Positions 24,034-32,336 of a stretch of DNA of 64,000 bases are shown here, in pieces. Source of the stretch: Thermotoga sp. Ku-13t. GTDB lineage: Bacteria > Thermotogota > Thermotogae > Thermotogales > DSM-5069. Each line of letters starts with the position of its first letter. The first letter of the stretch is position 1. Where the stretch lies: the NCBI RefSeq assembly GCF_011057685.1, contig NZ_LNFY01000011.1, forward strand, positions 186,001 to 250,000. The letters are read 5' to 3'. Both the position numbers and the translations under genes were made by a program. The notes beneath the pieces were generated by a model that worked only from the letters and a program-made list of their open reading frames with translations, did no database searches and was not told where the DNA came from.

Positions 24034-25902
24034 ATGAGACGGAAGAGCGTTTATCTGTTCCTCATCTTCGCAGTTCTGTTGCTCGCAGCACTCTACGGAT
24101 GTATCGCTCAGATCAACCAAGCGCCGCAAGTCTCCCTGATCCAGCCCGAAGACGGTTCTTATGTTGCTGTTCTTGCTTCCACCAAGGCTGTCACTTTCAA
24201 AGCCAGCGCCGAAGACCCAGAGGGTAAACCCCTGAGCTTCGCGCTTTACCTTGGAACGAGTCCAGATAATCTAAGCAAAGTTGGAGAAACCAGCCAGCCG
24301 GAGTACACCGTCAATGATCTGACACCTGGACAAACTTACTACTGGAAGGTCGTCGTCTCTGATGGAACAAACTCTGTGGAAAGCCCTGTCTGGAGCTTTA
24401 CGGTGGGTGGAAACCTCTCAGTCATCAAAGTGGTTGATTTCACCACGGGACCTGCCAGCGTCGGAGTGAAGGTGGAAGTGCTCCGGGAAGATGAACTGGT
24501 CATCTCGGATTTCACCGATGGAAACGGACACGCGGCGTTCTATCTGCCAGACGGTCGCTACGATGTCAGAATCAGTGGTGAAAACAGAGCAACCAGCCTG
24601 ATACTGAACTACGATCCAAAGATAGTTCCAGAGATCGAAGCGCTCAGCAGAAGAGCGATGACAGACAACGATGTGATACCAAACTTGGAAGTTCAGATAT
24701 TGGATCCTTATGACAACGTCATTCCCGATCCGGAAGCAACAACGATCACTTTTGATTACATCAAAGTGTCTGTGCAAAGTGATGTAGTTATGTACGTTGC
24801 ATACGTTGGTGTTGGTTATGTGCCGAGTGCCGTGGCCCGCGACTATAGAGCTCTTAACACCCACAACTTCACGACGGGATTGCTCGATCTAAGACGTTTC
24901 CAGAACGTTACCGTCCCCGTGTACGTGGTTGTGTACACGCCGAACGATACACGTATAAACAAGCTGATATACCTAACAATCAACAGAACTGTTCCAGAAG
25001 TCACCACGAGGACCCCACCGACAGGTTTGTGGTTCTACGGCTGGACCAGCGATGCGAACATTCAGTACTACAATCTGCCAAGACCGATGAAGGATCTATT
25101 GTCAAAACACCTGCCAAAAGAGATGCTGAAAGAACTCGAAAATTACAAACCCGAACACAGCATAACAGATACGAACATACTTGTTCAACTCGCATGGACC
25201 CATGCCTCGAGCGAGAACAGAGCCGGCTACAACGTCTACAGATCTTGTGACGGTGAGAACTGGGAAAAGATTGCGTTCACAACGAACCCTTACACCTTCG
25301 ACAAAGCTGTCGATCTGATACCGGGTCAGAAGTACTACTACACGGTGAGAACGGTGTACGTAGATGGCTCCGAATCAGAAAACAGCAACATGGTTGAAGT
25401 CGTACCGCTTGATCTGTTCAAGGTCAAATTGATATCACCCGCGGACAACGAGACCAACGTGTCCCGCACACCAACGTTCGTCTGGAAACCGGTCGACTGG
25501 AGAGACTGGACATCAACCCCGCACATCGGTGGAAACGAAATACCAGATGAAGAAATAACCTTCGCCTATTACGGTCCTTGGATTTACGATACGGCCGTAA
25601 GCGAACAACATATCTACTACTACGATGCTTTCATTTACACCGAGGGACCGCAACAGGTGAGCCTGCCGTTCGATCCCACCACTGGTTACTGGATGAGAAT
25701 ATATCCCGATGGGAACGAAGATGTGCAGACAGAACCGCTCGAAAAGTTCAAGACCTACGAGTGGGGTCTGGACATAGCAGCTGCATACTATCAAACCGAA
25801 GATGGGTGGTGGATCTCAGCCACGATAGATTATGGATACAGTGGGTGGGATAGATGGATTAACGAAGCAGACTACTTCAACAGGTTCACCACTGGTGAGT
25901 GA
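24034..25902 (+). CDS. Fibronectin type III-domain lipoprotein
   Basis: 622 residues. Signal peptide with lipobox ending at Cys23 (LLLAALYGC), so it is a lipid-anchored surface protein. An FN3-like domain at about 30-130 (ends GQTYYWKVVVSDGTNSVESP), a transthyretin/CarboxypepD-like module at about 140-185 (DGNGHAAFYLPDGRYDVRI), a long beta-rich middle, a second FN3-like domain near 395-460 (AGYNVYRSCDGENW, KYYYTVRTV) and another Ig-like segment opening ISPADNETNVSRTPTFVWKP. Start ATG 24034 has GGGGGG 7 bases before it. It precedes the protease gene by 14 bases, so the two are cotranscribed. Probably a substrate-binding or adhesin partner of the protease. Confidence 0.82.
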   Translation: MRRKSVYLFLIFAVLLLAALYGCIAQINQAPQVSLIQPEDGSYVAVLASTKAVTFKASAEDPEGKPLSFALYLGTSPDNLSKVGETSQPEYTVNDLTPGQTYYWKVVVSDGTNSVESPVWSFTVGGNLSVIKVVDFTTGPASVGVKVEVLREDELVISDFTDGNGHAAFYLPDGRYDVRISGENRATSLILNYDPKIVPEIEALSRRAMTDNDVIPNLEVQILDPYDNVIPDPEATTITFDYIKVSVQSDVVMYVAYVGVGYVPSAVARDYRALNTHNFTTGLLDLRRFQNVTVPVYVVVYTPNDTRINKLIYLTINRTVPEVTTRTPPTGLWFYGWTSDANIQYYNLPRPMKDLLSKHLPKEMLKELENYKPEHSITDTNILVQLAWTHASSENRAGYNVYRSCDGENWEKIAFTTNPYTFDKAVDLIPGQKYYYTVRTVYVDGSESENSNMVEVVPLDLFKVKLISPADNETNVSRTPTFVWKPVDWRDWTSTPHIGGNEIPDEEITFAYYGPWIYDTAVSEQHIYYYDAFIYTEGPQQVSLPFDPTTGYWMRIYPDGNEDVQTEPLEKFKTYEWGLDIAAAYYQTEDGWWISATIDYGYSGWDRWINEADYFNRFTTGE

Positions 25903-25916
25903 AAGGGGGGAAGAAG

Positions 25917-27620
25917 ATGAAAAAGATATTGATGTTTGTGTTAGCTGCCCTTCTTCTTGCACTTTCGAGTTGTATGATCAATCAGAACACGTCGCCGAAT
26001 TCGAACATTGAAAACATCGTGGTTCCCATCGATAAAGGCGCAGAGATCATGGAAGACATCGTCATAGTTGGATACAAAACCAGTAAGCAGGACGCCATAG
26101 ACCTTGTCACGAAGATAGATCCCACGGCAACGGTTAGGGCAGATCTTGAAAAGATCAACGCGATAAGTTTCAGAACGTCCCTGCCTTACTCACAGATCAG
26201 AACAGAGATCATGGAGGAGCTCAAAAAGAACGCTGATCTGAGAGAAAAGATAAGCTACGTCGAACCAAGCTACAGAAGATACCTGATAGAACCTGTCAAG
26301 AACGACAACGCCAAGGACTTACTCGAATCTACCTTGAAGACAAGGACGATCACTGTCGAAGAGGAAGAAGAGTTCTGGGAATGGCTCTGGGGTATAAGAA
26401 AAGTGAAAGCGCCTGAAGCGTGGGAACTCGGTTACACAGGTGAAGGAATCATAGTTGCGGTGATCGATACGGGTGTGGATGGTACTCATCCGGATTTACA
26501 GGGCCAGCTTGTCGAGGGCTACAGACCTCTGACAGATGAAACTTTGCCACCAGCTTCAGACAGTTCTTTCGGTGGCGCTCATGGAACTCACGTCGCTGGA
26601 ACAATAGCCGCAAAGAAGGATGGAATTGGTGTTGTCGGTGTGGCTCCAAACGCCAAGATCATGCCGATAGTGATATTTGACACGGGTGCTCCCACACCTA
26701 CCGGTGAGGACGGCGGATACATAGGTGATGATTACGTTGCAGAAGGGTTTTTGTGGGCGTTAGAAAACGGTGCAAGGGTGTTCTCGAACAGCTGGGGTGG
26801 AAAAGGCTATTCGATCACGCTTGCTCACACCATCGCGAGGGTAATTAGCAACGGTGGTGTTGTCATAGCTTCTGCTGGTAACAGCCACACTGACGAAATT
26901 CACTATCCTTCGTGCTATCCAGGGGTCATAAACGTTGCTGCGAGCACCGCGGTCGATGGTATCACCTACTTCTCCACACGCGGTAGGTGGGTCACGGTCG
27001 CCGCACCTGGTGATTACACAATCCTTTCCACTGTGCCATTATGGGACACTTCAGAATTCTTCGACGGTGAAAATCCGTACGCCTTCTACGGTGGTACGAG
27101 CATGGCGACGCCGCACGTTTCCGGTTTGGTGGCTCTGCTGCTTGAGAAACTGGAGGAAGAAGGGGTGAATTACACGGTTTATCAGATCAGAAAACACGTC
27201 GCCGCGACGGCGGACGACATCATGGCTCCAGGGTTCGACCACGACAGCGGATGGGGAAGAATAAACGCCTACAAAGCACTGACACAGCCTTTACCAGCCG
27301 ATGAAGGTGCGAACGTGTACTTCCAGTTCTACTACTCTTATCTCGTCGACAGTGAAACCGGTGAAACTGTTACTGAACCGGCCTCTCAAGTTTACGTGAC
27401 GATGTATCCAGAAAACGAAACTGTGCCTGTGTATTACGGAAAATCGGACGATTACGGCTTCCTGCCATTCATTGGGATCGAGCCCGGCACTTACGATGTG
27501 TACATGGGCTTTGGAGATGCAGCTTATTTAGGAATGCCTGTGTCCATGCAGAAGGTCAAACACAAGAAGATAACAGTCTACAACGGAGATAACACGTTCG
27601 TCGAAATCTTCGAATTCTGA
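25917..27620 (+). CDS. Subtilisin-like serine protease (S8), lipoprotein
   Basis: 567 residues. Lipobox ends at Cys19 (LALSSC), giving a lipid-anchored extracellular enzyme. An I9-like propeptide (about 30-130; KISYVEPSYRR) precedes the S8 domain. Catalytic triad: Asp184 (VIDTGVDGTHPD), His222 (GGAHGTHVAGT) and Ser395 (GGTSMATPHVSG); oxyanion Asn in VFSNSWGG. After the protease domain comes a C-terminal module of about 110 residues with a transthyretin-like beta fold (SDDYGFLPFIGIEPGTYDVY), similar in style to the module in the upstream lipoprotein. The longer frame from GTG 25899 has no ribosome site; ATG 25917 follows AAAGGGGGG by 6 bases. Related in type to fervidolysin. Confidence 0.92.
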   Translation: MKKILMFVLAALLLALSSCMINQNTSPNSNIENIVVPIDKGAEIMEDIVIVGYKTSKQDAIDLVTKIDPTATVRADLEKINAISFRTSLPYSQIRTEIMEELKKNADLREKISYVEPSYRRYLIEPVKNDNAKDLLESTLKTRTITVEEEEEFWEWLWGIRKVKAPEAWELGYTGEGIIVAVIDTGVDGTHPDLQGQLVEGYRPLTDETLPPASDSSFGGAHGTHVAGTIAAKKDGIGVVGVAPNAKIMPIVIFDTGAPTPTGEDGGYIGDDYVAEGFLWALENGARVFSNSWGGKGYSITLAHTIARVISNGGVVIASAGNSHTDEIHYPSCYPGVINVAASTAVDGITYFSTRGRWVTVAAPGDYTILSTVPLWDTSEFFDGENPYAFYGGTSMATPHVSGLVALLLEKLEEEGVNYTVYQIRKHVAATADDIMAPGFDHDSGWGRINAYKALTQPLPADEGANVYFQFYYSYLVDSETGETVTEPASQVYVTMYPENETVPVYYGKSDDYGFLPFIGIEPGTYDVYMGFGDAAYLGMPVSMQKVKHKKITVYNGDNTFVEIFEF

Positions 27621-27646
27621 TTCCGCATACCTGATTTCTCTTCTGA

Positions 27647-27676
27647 TGGAGGGGGAGATCACCTCCTCCACTTTTT
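27647..27676 (+). terminator. Rho-independent terminator of the lipoprotein-protease operon
   Basis: TGGAGGGGG (27647-27655) pairs with CCTCCTCCA (27662-27670, one G-U pair), loop AGATCA, followed by CTTTTT. Confidence 0.85.
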
Positions 27677-27700
27677 ATTCAGCAAGGAGGGATGCACAGC

Positions 27701-28894
27701 ATGAAGTTAGGTATAACCTCAAGGATTTTGGTGGGTTTGTTGATCGGTGTGGTCGTCGGGTTAATCCTTCAACCTTTTCCGAACGTTGCTAAGACTTACA
27801 TCAAACCGTTTGGAGATCTGTTTTTGAACCTCATCAGAATGATCATCGTACCTTTGGTGCTTGCCTCTCTCGTGGTTGGTACGGCGAGCGTCGAAAACGT
27901 CAGAAAGCTTGGTAGATTGGGAGCCAAGACCATCGCGTACTATCTTCTGACCACAGCACTGGCTGTCACTATAGGATTGATCATGGGAAATCTGATGCAT
28001 CCCGGCTCAGGTCTGACGCTTCCGCCCGACGCGAAAGCGACTGCTGCCAAACCACCCTCACTTGTGGACGTTCTTTTGAACCTAGTGCCTACCAACCCCA
28101 TCAAGGCGATGGTCGATGCGAACATGCTCCAGATAATCGTGTTCGCGATCTTCGTGGGTATCGGCATCACGCTGGTGGGAGAAAAAGCGAAAGTTTTGCT
28201 CAATTTCTTCGACGGCCTGGCTGAAGTGAGTTACAAGATCGTTCGCATCATCATGTGGTATGCGCCGATCGGCGTGTTCGCGCTGATCGTTCCGGTTGTG
28301 GCAACGCACGGTGCAAAAGCGCTCCTTCCGATGCTGAAACTCATAATCGCGCTCTACATAGGACTTGCGATCCATGCCGGTCTGGTCTATTCACTGCTGG
28401 TGAAGGGTCTGGGTAAGATGAGTCCGGGTGAATTCTTCAGAAAGGTTGCACCTGCGATGCTGGTCGCCTTCACAACCTGCAGCAGTTCCGCAACACTACC
28501 GGTGACTATGGAAGTGAGTGAGAAAGAACTGAACGTTCCAAAATCAATAAGCAGTTTCGTTTTGCCCCTGGGCGCAACGATAAACATGGATGGCACGGCG
28601 CTGTATCAGGGTATATGTGCCCTGTTTGTTGCACAGATCTTTGGAATATCGCTTAACTTTTCTCAGCAACTTTCGATCGTGCTCACAGCCACACTGGCAT
28701 CCATAGGTACGGCTGGTGTGCCGGGCGCAGGTTTGATCATGCTCACGATGGTGCTCACGTCTGTCGGTCTTCCCATGGAAGGTATCGCCTTGATTGCGGG
28801 TATCGACAGGATCCTGGATATGGGAAGAACATGTTTGAACGTCACGGGTGATATGGTGGGCGCGCTGGTGATCCACCGCTCGGAGAAAGCATGA
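27701..28894 (+). CDS. Dicarboxylate/glutamate:cation symporter (DAACS family, GltP/DctA-like)
   Basis: 397 residues, 8 membrane helices plus two re-entrant loops expected. Family motifs: the serine-rich hairpin FTTCSSSATLPVTM, the NMDGTALYQGI motif on TM7, and GTAGVPGAGLIML in hairpin 2, then DRILDMGRTCLNVTGD with the conserved Asp/Arg/Asn that contact amino-acid or dicarboxylate substrates. In glutamate/aspartate members an Arg in TM8 binds the side-chain carboxylate; the Arg of DMGRTCLN occupies that region, so an acidic substrate is plausible. ATG 27701 (AAGGAGG 10 bases upstream) is preferred to ATG 27692, which touches the ribosome site. Confidence 0.92.
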   Translation: MKLGITSRILVGLLIGVVVGLILQPFPNVAKTYIKPFGDLFLNLIRMIIVPLVLASLVVGTASVENVRKLGRLGAKTIAYYLLTTALAVTIGLIMGNLMHPGSGLTLPPDAKATAAKPPSLVDVLLNLVPTNPIKAMVDANMLQIIVFAIFVGIGITLVGEKAKVLLNFFDGLAEVSYKIVRIIMWYAPIGVFALIVPVVATHGAKALLPMLKLIIALYIGLAIHAGLVYSLLVKGLGKMSPGEFFRKVAPAMLVAFTTCSSSATLPVTMEVSEKELNVPKSISSFVLPLGATINMDGTALYQGICALFVAQIFGISLNFSQQLSIVLTATLASIGTAGVPGAGLIMLTMVLTSVGLPMEGIALIAGIDRILDMGRTCLNVTGDMVGALVIHRSEKA

Positions 28895-29245
28895 TGCTTA
28901 TTGACACAGTCGATTCAGCGTACCGTTACACACTCTCAAAGAAATCCTTCGTATCTAATAAGTGAGGAACGTTCCCAGAAAACCACAGGAACAAGTGGTG
29001 GTTAGGCTTGTGCTTTGCTTGAGTTATTGTTCAGCGATTGGAAATACTCAACGATGTTACCACAGCCAGACCGTGAGTGGATCAAAGTTGGAAGTCATAG
29101 GATGAACCGGTGGACTCAAGAACGTTCACCTCATCGGTGAAGAGAGAAAACAAACATTGGTCTGTAACAGTCTTTGAAGATCGCAGAACAGTTGTACCAA
29201 GTCGGCGAACATGTGCGGGAAGGTTCTGAAGTAAAAAATAAATAA
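28891..29245 (+). pseudogene. Decayed second copy of panC
   Basis: No intact reading frame, but long stretches match the window's own panC in the correct order. Near the start the relic encodes MLIDTV (PanC: VIVVDTV). The region 29050-29075 resembles the bases for NIVKPHR; 29088-29100 matches those for EVI; 29113-29220 matches almost continuously the bases for [14 protein letters not shown] and then [13 protein letters not shown] (the relic reads [13 protein letters not shown]). Several deletions and frameshifts separate the blocks. It starts on an ATG overlapping the symporter stop (ATGA), suggesting a former symporter-panC operon, and ends just before a terminator. The 3' half is convincing; the 5' half is weaker. 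Confidence 0.75.
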
Positions 29246-29263
29246 GGTGTTCCACGCAGGATG

Positions 29264-29293
29264 AAGGGCCCCGTGATGGGGCCCTTTGTTTTT
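29264..29293 (+). terminator. Rho-independent terminator after the panC relic
   Basis: AAGGGCCCC (29264-29272) pairs perfectly with GGGGCCCTT (29278-29286) across GTGAT, followed by TGTTTTT. No gene ends near it except the panC relic, so it probably ended the ancestral symporter-panC transcript and still insulates the next operon. Confidence 0.88.
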
Positions 29294-29305
29294 GGTGTTG
29301 CACTC

Positions 29306-29334
29306 TTGACAAAAAATGGAAACTGCGTTCTAAT
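29306..29334 (+). promoter_or_regulatory. Promoter of the putative sulfosugar operon
   Basis: Consensus -35 TTGACA (29306-29311), 17-base spacer, -10 TCTAAT (29329-29334). Transcription would start near 29341, inside the LacI-type operator that follows. Confidence 0.85.
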
Positions 29335-29337
29335 ATG

Positions 29338-29355
29338 TGTGGTAACGTTACCACA
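29338..29355. promoter_or_regulatory. LacI-type operator, perfect 18-bp palindrome
   Basis: TGTGGTAACGTTACCACA reads the same on both strands and is centred on CG, the hallmark of LacI/GalR-family operators. It begins 4 bases after the -10, where bound repressor would block initiation. The LacI-family gene at 39273 in the same operon is the obvious candidate regulator. Confidence 0.88.
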
Positions 29356-29371
29356 TCAGGGGGGTGTTTGT

Positions 29372-30646
29372 ATGAAGAGGTTGCTGGTATTCTGCCTCGC
29401 GCTAGTAAGTGTTCTCTCACTCTCGGCAGTGTACAAGACCACGATCAACGTGCTTCTGTGGGACGATGCTCTGACCCAAGCTCTGAAGGCTGGACTTCCC
29501 GATTTTGAAAAGCAAACTGGCATCAAAGTGAACCTCGAACTGGTTCCGAGCGGAACGTTGCTTCAAAAAACCCTGATGAGCATCACGGCACAGAGCGCAG
29601 ATTACGATCTGGTGGCCGTGGATGAACCCAACATCCCGATGGTCGGACCGCTACTGTTGCCGTTCGATCAATGGCCCGAAACAAGGGTCTACCCCAGGCC
29701 AGACATGAACGACATCATGCCTTTGGCCTTCGCTGCAGGTCAGTGGAAAGGTGCGTTCCTCGGCCTACCGGTGAATGCGAACATTTACGTCTGGCTGACG
29801 AGGAGAGACATCATCGAAAAGTACAAAAAAGATGAGTTCAAAGCAGAGTACGGTTACGAGATGCGTGTTCCTCAGACGCTGAACGAACTGCTTGACATGT
29901 CGAAGTTCCTGGCGAAGAAAGACATATACGGCTGGGCACCGTTCACGAAACCGACCGAGGGTGCGACCTGCGAAGCCATTTGGATGTTCGAAAGTTTCGG
30001 CACCAAGGTCCTGCAGGTCGACGAGACCGGTTACAAAGTCGTCCTCGACAAAGACAAGGCCATACAGGCGATCAACTTCTACAAAGAGTTGCTCAAGTAT
30101 GCCCCGGAAGGCGCCCTCGATATGGGACATGCGGAGAGGATGGCTGCCTTCTCCAGCGGAAAGGTCTTTTCCATGTTCAACTGGCCTGCACTCATACCAG
30201 ATCTCGAAAACCCTGAAAAGTCCCTGGTGTACGGCAAGATAGAATACACAGAGCCACCGGCTGGTCCTGCAGGGAAGGCTGCGATCAGGGGTGCCTGGAT
30301 CGTCGCAATACCGAAAGCCGCAAAGGAGAAGCAGGCAGCTGCGGAGTTCGCGTACTGGTGGATGTCCATCGAAACGGGAAAGAAGCTCATACCGAAGGGT
30401 CTCACACCCGCACGCGAATCCTTGCTCAAGGATCCAGAATTTCTCAAAGACAGACCGTGGTTCGCCGGCATTTACAGATCGTTACAGTACGCGGTGGAAA
30501 GGCCCAGATTCGAACACTATCCTGAGGTTTCGAGCATCATAAGGACGCACTGGCTGAACGCCATCTCCAACCGGGTGACTCCCGAGGAAGCCGTGGACAG
30601 GATGGTGAAAGAGGTCAATGAGCTTCTCAAGAAGTACGGCTATTAA
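29372..30646 (+). CDS. Sugar ABC transporter substrate-binding protein (family 1)
   Basis: 424 residues with a signal peptide (MKRLLVFCLALVSVLSLSA). A family 1 solute-binding protein: INVLLWDDALTQALK, DYDLVAVDEPNIPM, then GLPVNANIYVWLTRRD, EGATCEAIWMFESFG and AIPKAAKEKQAAAEFAYWW. It captures sugar outside and delivers it to the two permeases that follow. ATG 29372 follows GGGGGG by about 7 bases. First gene of the LacI-controlled operon, followed at once by a hairpin and by a permease whose gene overlaps it by 29 bases. If the operon degrades sulfoquinovosides, this would be a functional analogue of SmoF; the ligand is not established. Confidence 0.92.
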   Translation: MKRLLVFCLALVSVLSLSAVYKTTINVLLWDDALTQALKAGLPDFEKQTGIKVNLELVPSGTLLQKTLMSITAQSADYDLVAVDEPNIPMVGPLLLPFDQWPETRVYPRPDMNDIMPLAFAAGQWKGAFLGLPVNANIYVWLTRRDIIEKYKKDEFKAEYGYEMRVPQTLNELLDMSKFLAKKDIYGWAPFTKPTEGATCEAIWMFESFGTKVLQVDETGYKVVLDKDKAIQAINFYKELLKYAPEGALDMGHAERMAAFSSGKVFSMFNWPALIPDLENPEKSLVYGKIEYTEPPAGPAGKAAIRGAWIVAIPKAAKEKQAAAEFAYWWMSIETGKKLIPKGLTPARESLLKDPEFLKDRPWFAGIYRSLQYAVERPRFEHYPEVSSIIRTHWLNAISNRVTPEEAVDRMVKEVNELLKKYGY

Positions 30647-31514
30647 GAAGAGGGGGCTCAGCCCTCTCTTCTTGTTTGTTTTTCCGGCCCTAATCGTCAT
30701 CTTCGCCATCTCGATCTATCCTGTCATCTTCTCGCTGTATCTCTCTTTCACCGACAGGACACTCCTCTATCTGCGCGCACCGAAATTCGTCGGTTTCTCG
30801 AACTACTCTAACGTCGTATCGGACAAGCTCTTCTGGCATTCTCTGAAGCTTCAGCTGAGCTTCATGCTGTTCGCGATCCCTCTTGAACTGTTTGTTGGTT
30901 TTCTGGTGGCCCTTCTCTTCCTGAAAGATTTTCCGCTGTGCAGATTGCTCAGATCGTTGCTCATGCTTCCTGTCTTCATTCTGCCTGTCGTGTCTGGACT
31001 GACCTGGAGATTGATGCTGCAGCCTGGATACGGTCTTCTGGGGAGCTTTTTCAACTCCATTTCTCTCGGTCCGAAATCCTGGCTCGCCGATACGAAATAC
31101 GCCTTCGTGACCGTCGTGCTGCAGGATATCTGGCGCATGTGGCCGTTCATGTTCATGATCATCTACGCCGGTTTGTCTTCACTTCCGAGCGAATATCTGG
31201 AAGCAGCACAGATCGACGGTGCGAAGTTCTGGCAGCAAATCTTTCACATCATCTTTCCGCTCTTGAGATCGGTGATGACGATGGCGGTGCTCTTGAGGAT
31301 GATCGACGCTCTGAGGGTCTTCTCTGAAGTGTATGTGATGACCTACGGGGGACCTGCGAACGCGACGCTTTTGCTTCCTCTGTACATCCACAAGCAGGCC
31401 TTCGAATTCGGAAAGGTGGCCTACGCCTCGGCCGCTTCGGTCTTCCTCCTGGCAGTTTCTCTCGCACTCTCGTTCTACCTGGTCAGAGCGAGTTTCAGGG
31501 GTGAAGTGTCGTGA
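30618..31514 (+). CDS. Sugar ABC transporter permease (MalF-type)
   Basis: 298 residues, six membrane helices. The EAA loop, where the ATPase docks, reads EYLEAAQIDGAKFWQQIFHIIFPLL. It pairs with the next gene to form the channel for the binding protein upstream. ATG 30618 overlaps the preceding gene by 29 bases; no other in-frame start precedes the first helix. No ATPase gene is in the operon, so a shared ATPase elsewhere in the genome must energise it. Confidence 0.92.
   Translation: MSFSRSTAIKKRGLSPLFLFVFPALIVIFAISIYPVIFSLYLSFTDRTLLYLRAPKFVGFSNYSNVVSDKLFWHSLKLQLSFMLFAIPLELFVGFLVALLFLKDFPLCRLLRSLLMLPVFILPVVSGLTWRLMLQPGYGLLGSFFNSISLGPKSWLADTKYAFVTVVLQDIWRMWPFMFMIIYAGLSSLPSEYLEAAQIDGAKFWQQIFHIIFPLLRSVMTMAVLLRMIDALRVFSEVYVMTYGGPANATLLLPLYIHKQAFEFGKVAYASAASVFLLAVSLALSFYLVRASFRGEVS
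30645..30673 (+). promoter_or_regulatory. Hairpin at the end of the binding-protein gene
   Basis: AAGAAGAG (30645-30652) pairs with CTCTTCTT (30666-30673), extended by GGG/CCC inside with a one-base bulge. It starts within the binding-protein stop codon and lies inside the coding region of the overlapping permease, so the sequence serves both as structure and as codons. Confidence 0.65.
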
Positions 31515-32323
31515 AAAAAGCAAAGTCCCTGAGGCTGATTCTGTGCCTGATCCTGGTGGCCATCGAACTGGTGCCGATAGGAGTCGTGATAACGAACAGC
31601 TTCAAAAGGGACATAGACATCTGGGCCAGGGGACCTTTTTACTTCAAACCGACACCGAAAAGCTACAGCGCAGTGCTTGAGAATTCAGACTTTCGTCTCG
31701 CGCTGAAGAACTCGCTGATCGTCGCGACCAGTTCCATGGCTGTGTCGGTGTTCTTCGGTTCGATGGCCTCCTTTGGACTGGTAAGGTTCCGTTTCAGAAT
31801 AAACACGTTCTTGATATTTCTGATCCTGATGCTGAGAATGATTCCTCAGATCACCCTTGCCCTTCCTTTCTACATCCTTTTCAGAAACCTTGGGCTGAAA
31901 GACACGGTGATGGGACTTGCAGTGGCACACACAAGCTTCAATCTACCCTACGTGATAGCGCTCCTTTTGCCTTTCTTCGCGAGCATACCGAAAGAGTACG
32001 AAGAAGCCGCAAGGGTGGACGGTTGCAAACCTTTTTCGATCTACTGGAGGATATTCTTCCCGCTCGCAGCACCCGGCATCGTGGTGGCAGCAGTTTTCGC
32101 GTTTCTGATGTCCTGGAACGAGTTCCTCTACGCTCTGGTTTTGAGCGGGCCAAGATCAAAAACCGCCCCTATCGTTGTGAACGCCTTTCTGGGCCAATAC
32201 GCACCATTGTGGGGACAGCTTTCCGCAGGTGCGACGATCATGCTCATTCCTGTGTTCGCCATCACGCTGGGATTTCAGAAATACATCATAAAAGGTCTAT
32301 CGAGCGGAGGGCTGAAAGGTTGA
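31511..32323 (+). CDS. Sugar ABC transporter permease (MalG-type)
   Basis: 270 residues, six membrane helices. The EAA loop is EYEEAARVDGCKPFSIYWRIFFPLA; the C-terminal region ATIMLIPVFAITLGFQKYIIKGLSSGG is typical of MalG-type subunits. The GTG start overlaps the previous stop (GTGA), coupling translation of the two permeases. Followed after 13 bases by the transaldolase gene, which ties transport to catabolism. Confidence 0.93.
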   Translation: MKKAKSLRLILCLILVAIELVPIGVVITNSFKRDIDIWARGPFYFKPTPKSYSAVLENSDFRLALKNSLIVATSSMAVSVFFGSMASFGLVRFRFRINTFLIFLILMLRMIPQITLALPFYILFRNLGLKDTVMGLAVAHTSFNLPYVIALLLPFFASIPKEYEEAARVDGCKPFSIYWRIFFPLAAPGIVVAAVFAFLMSWNEFLYALVLSGPRSKTAPIVVNAFLGQYAPLWGQLSAGATIMLIPVFAITLGFQKYIIKGLSSGGLKG

Positions 32324-32336
32324 TGGAGGTGAGCGG

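Noticed and set aside
28910-28915. TTGACA as a promoter in the gap after the symporter gene
   Set aside because: No -10 follows at 16-18 bases, and the bases align with the VDTV codons of the panC relic.
29056-29064. Sequence GTTACCACA identical to half of the LacI operator
   Set aside because: The other half-site is not present and the bases fall in a block alignable to panC, so chance or relic origin is more likely than an auxiliary operator.
29082-29420. Open reading frame of 112 codons on the minus strand
   Set aside because: No ribosome site or family similarity; it runs across a terminator, the promoter and the operator of the next operon and antisense to the panC relic.
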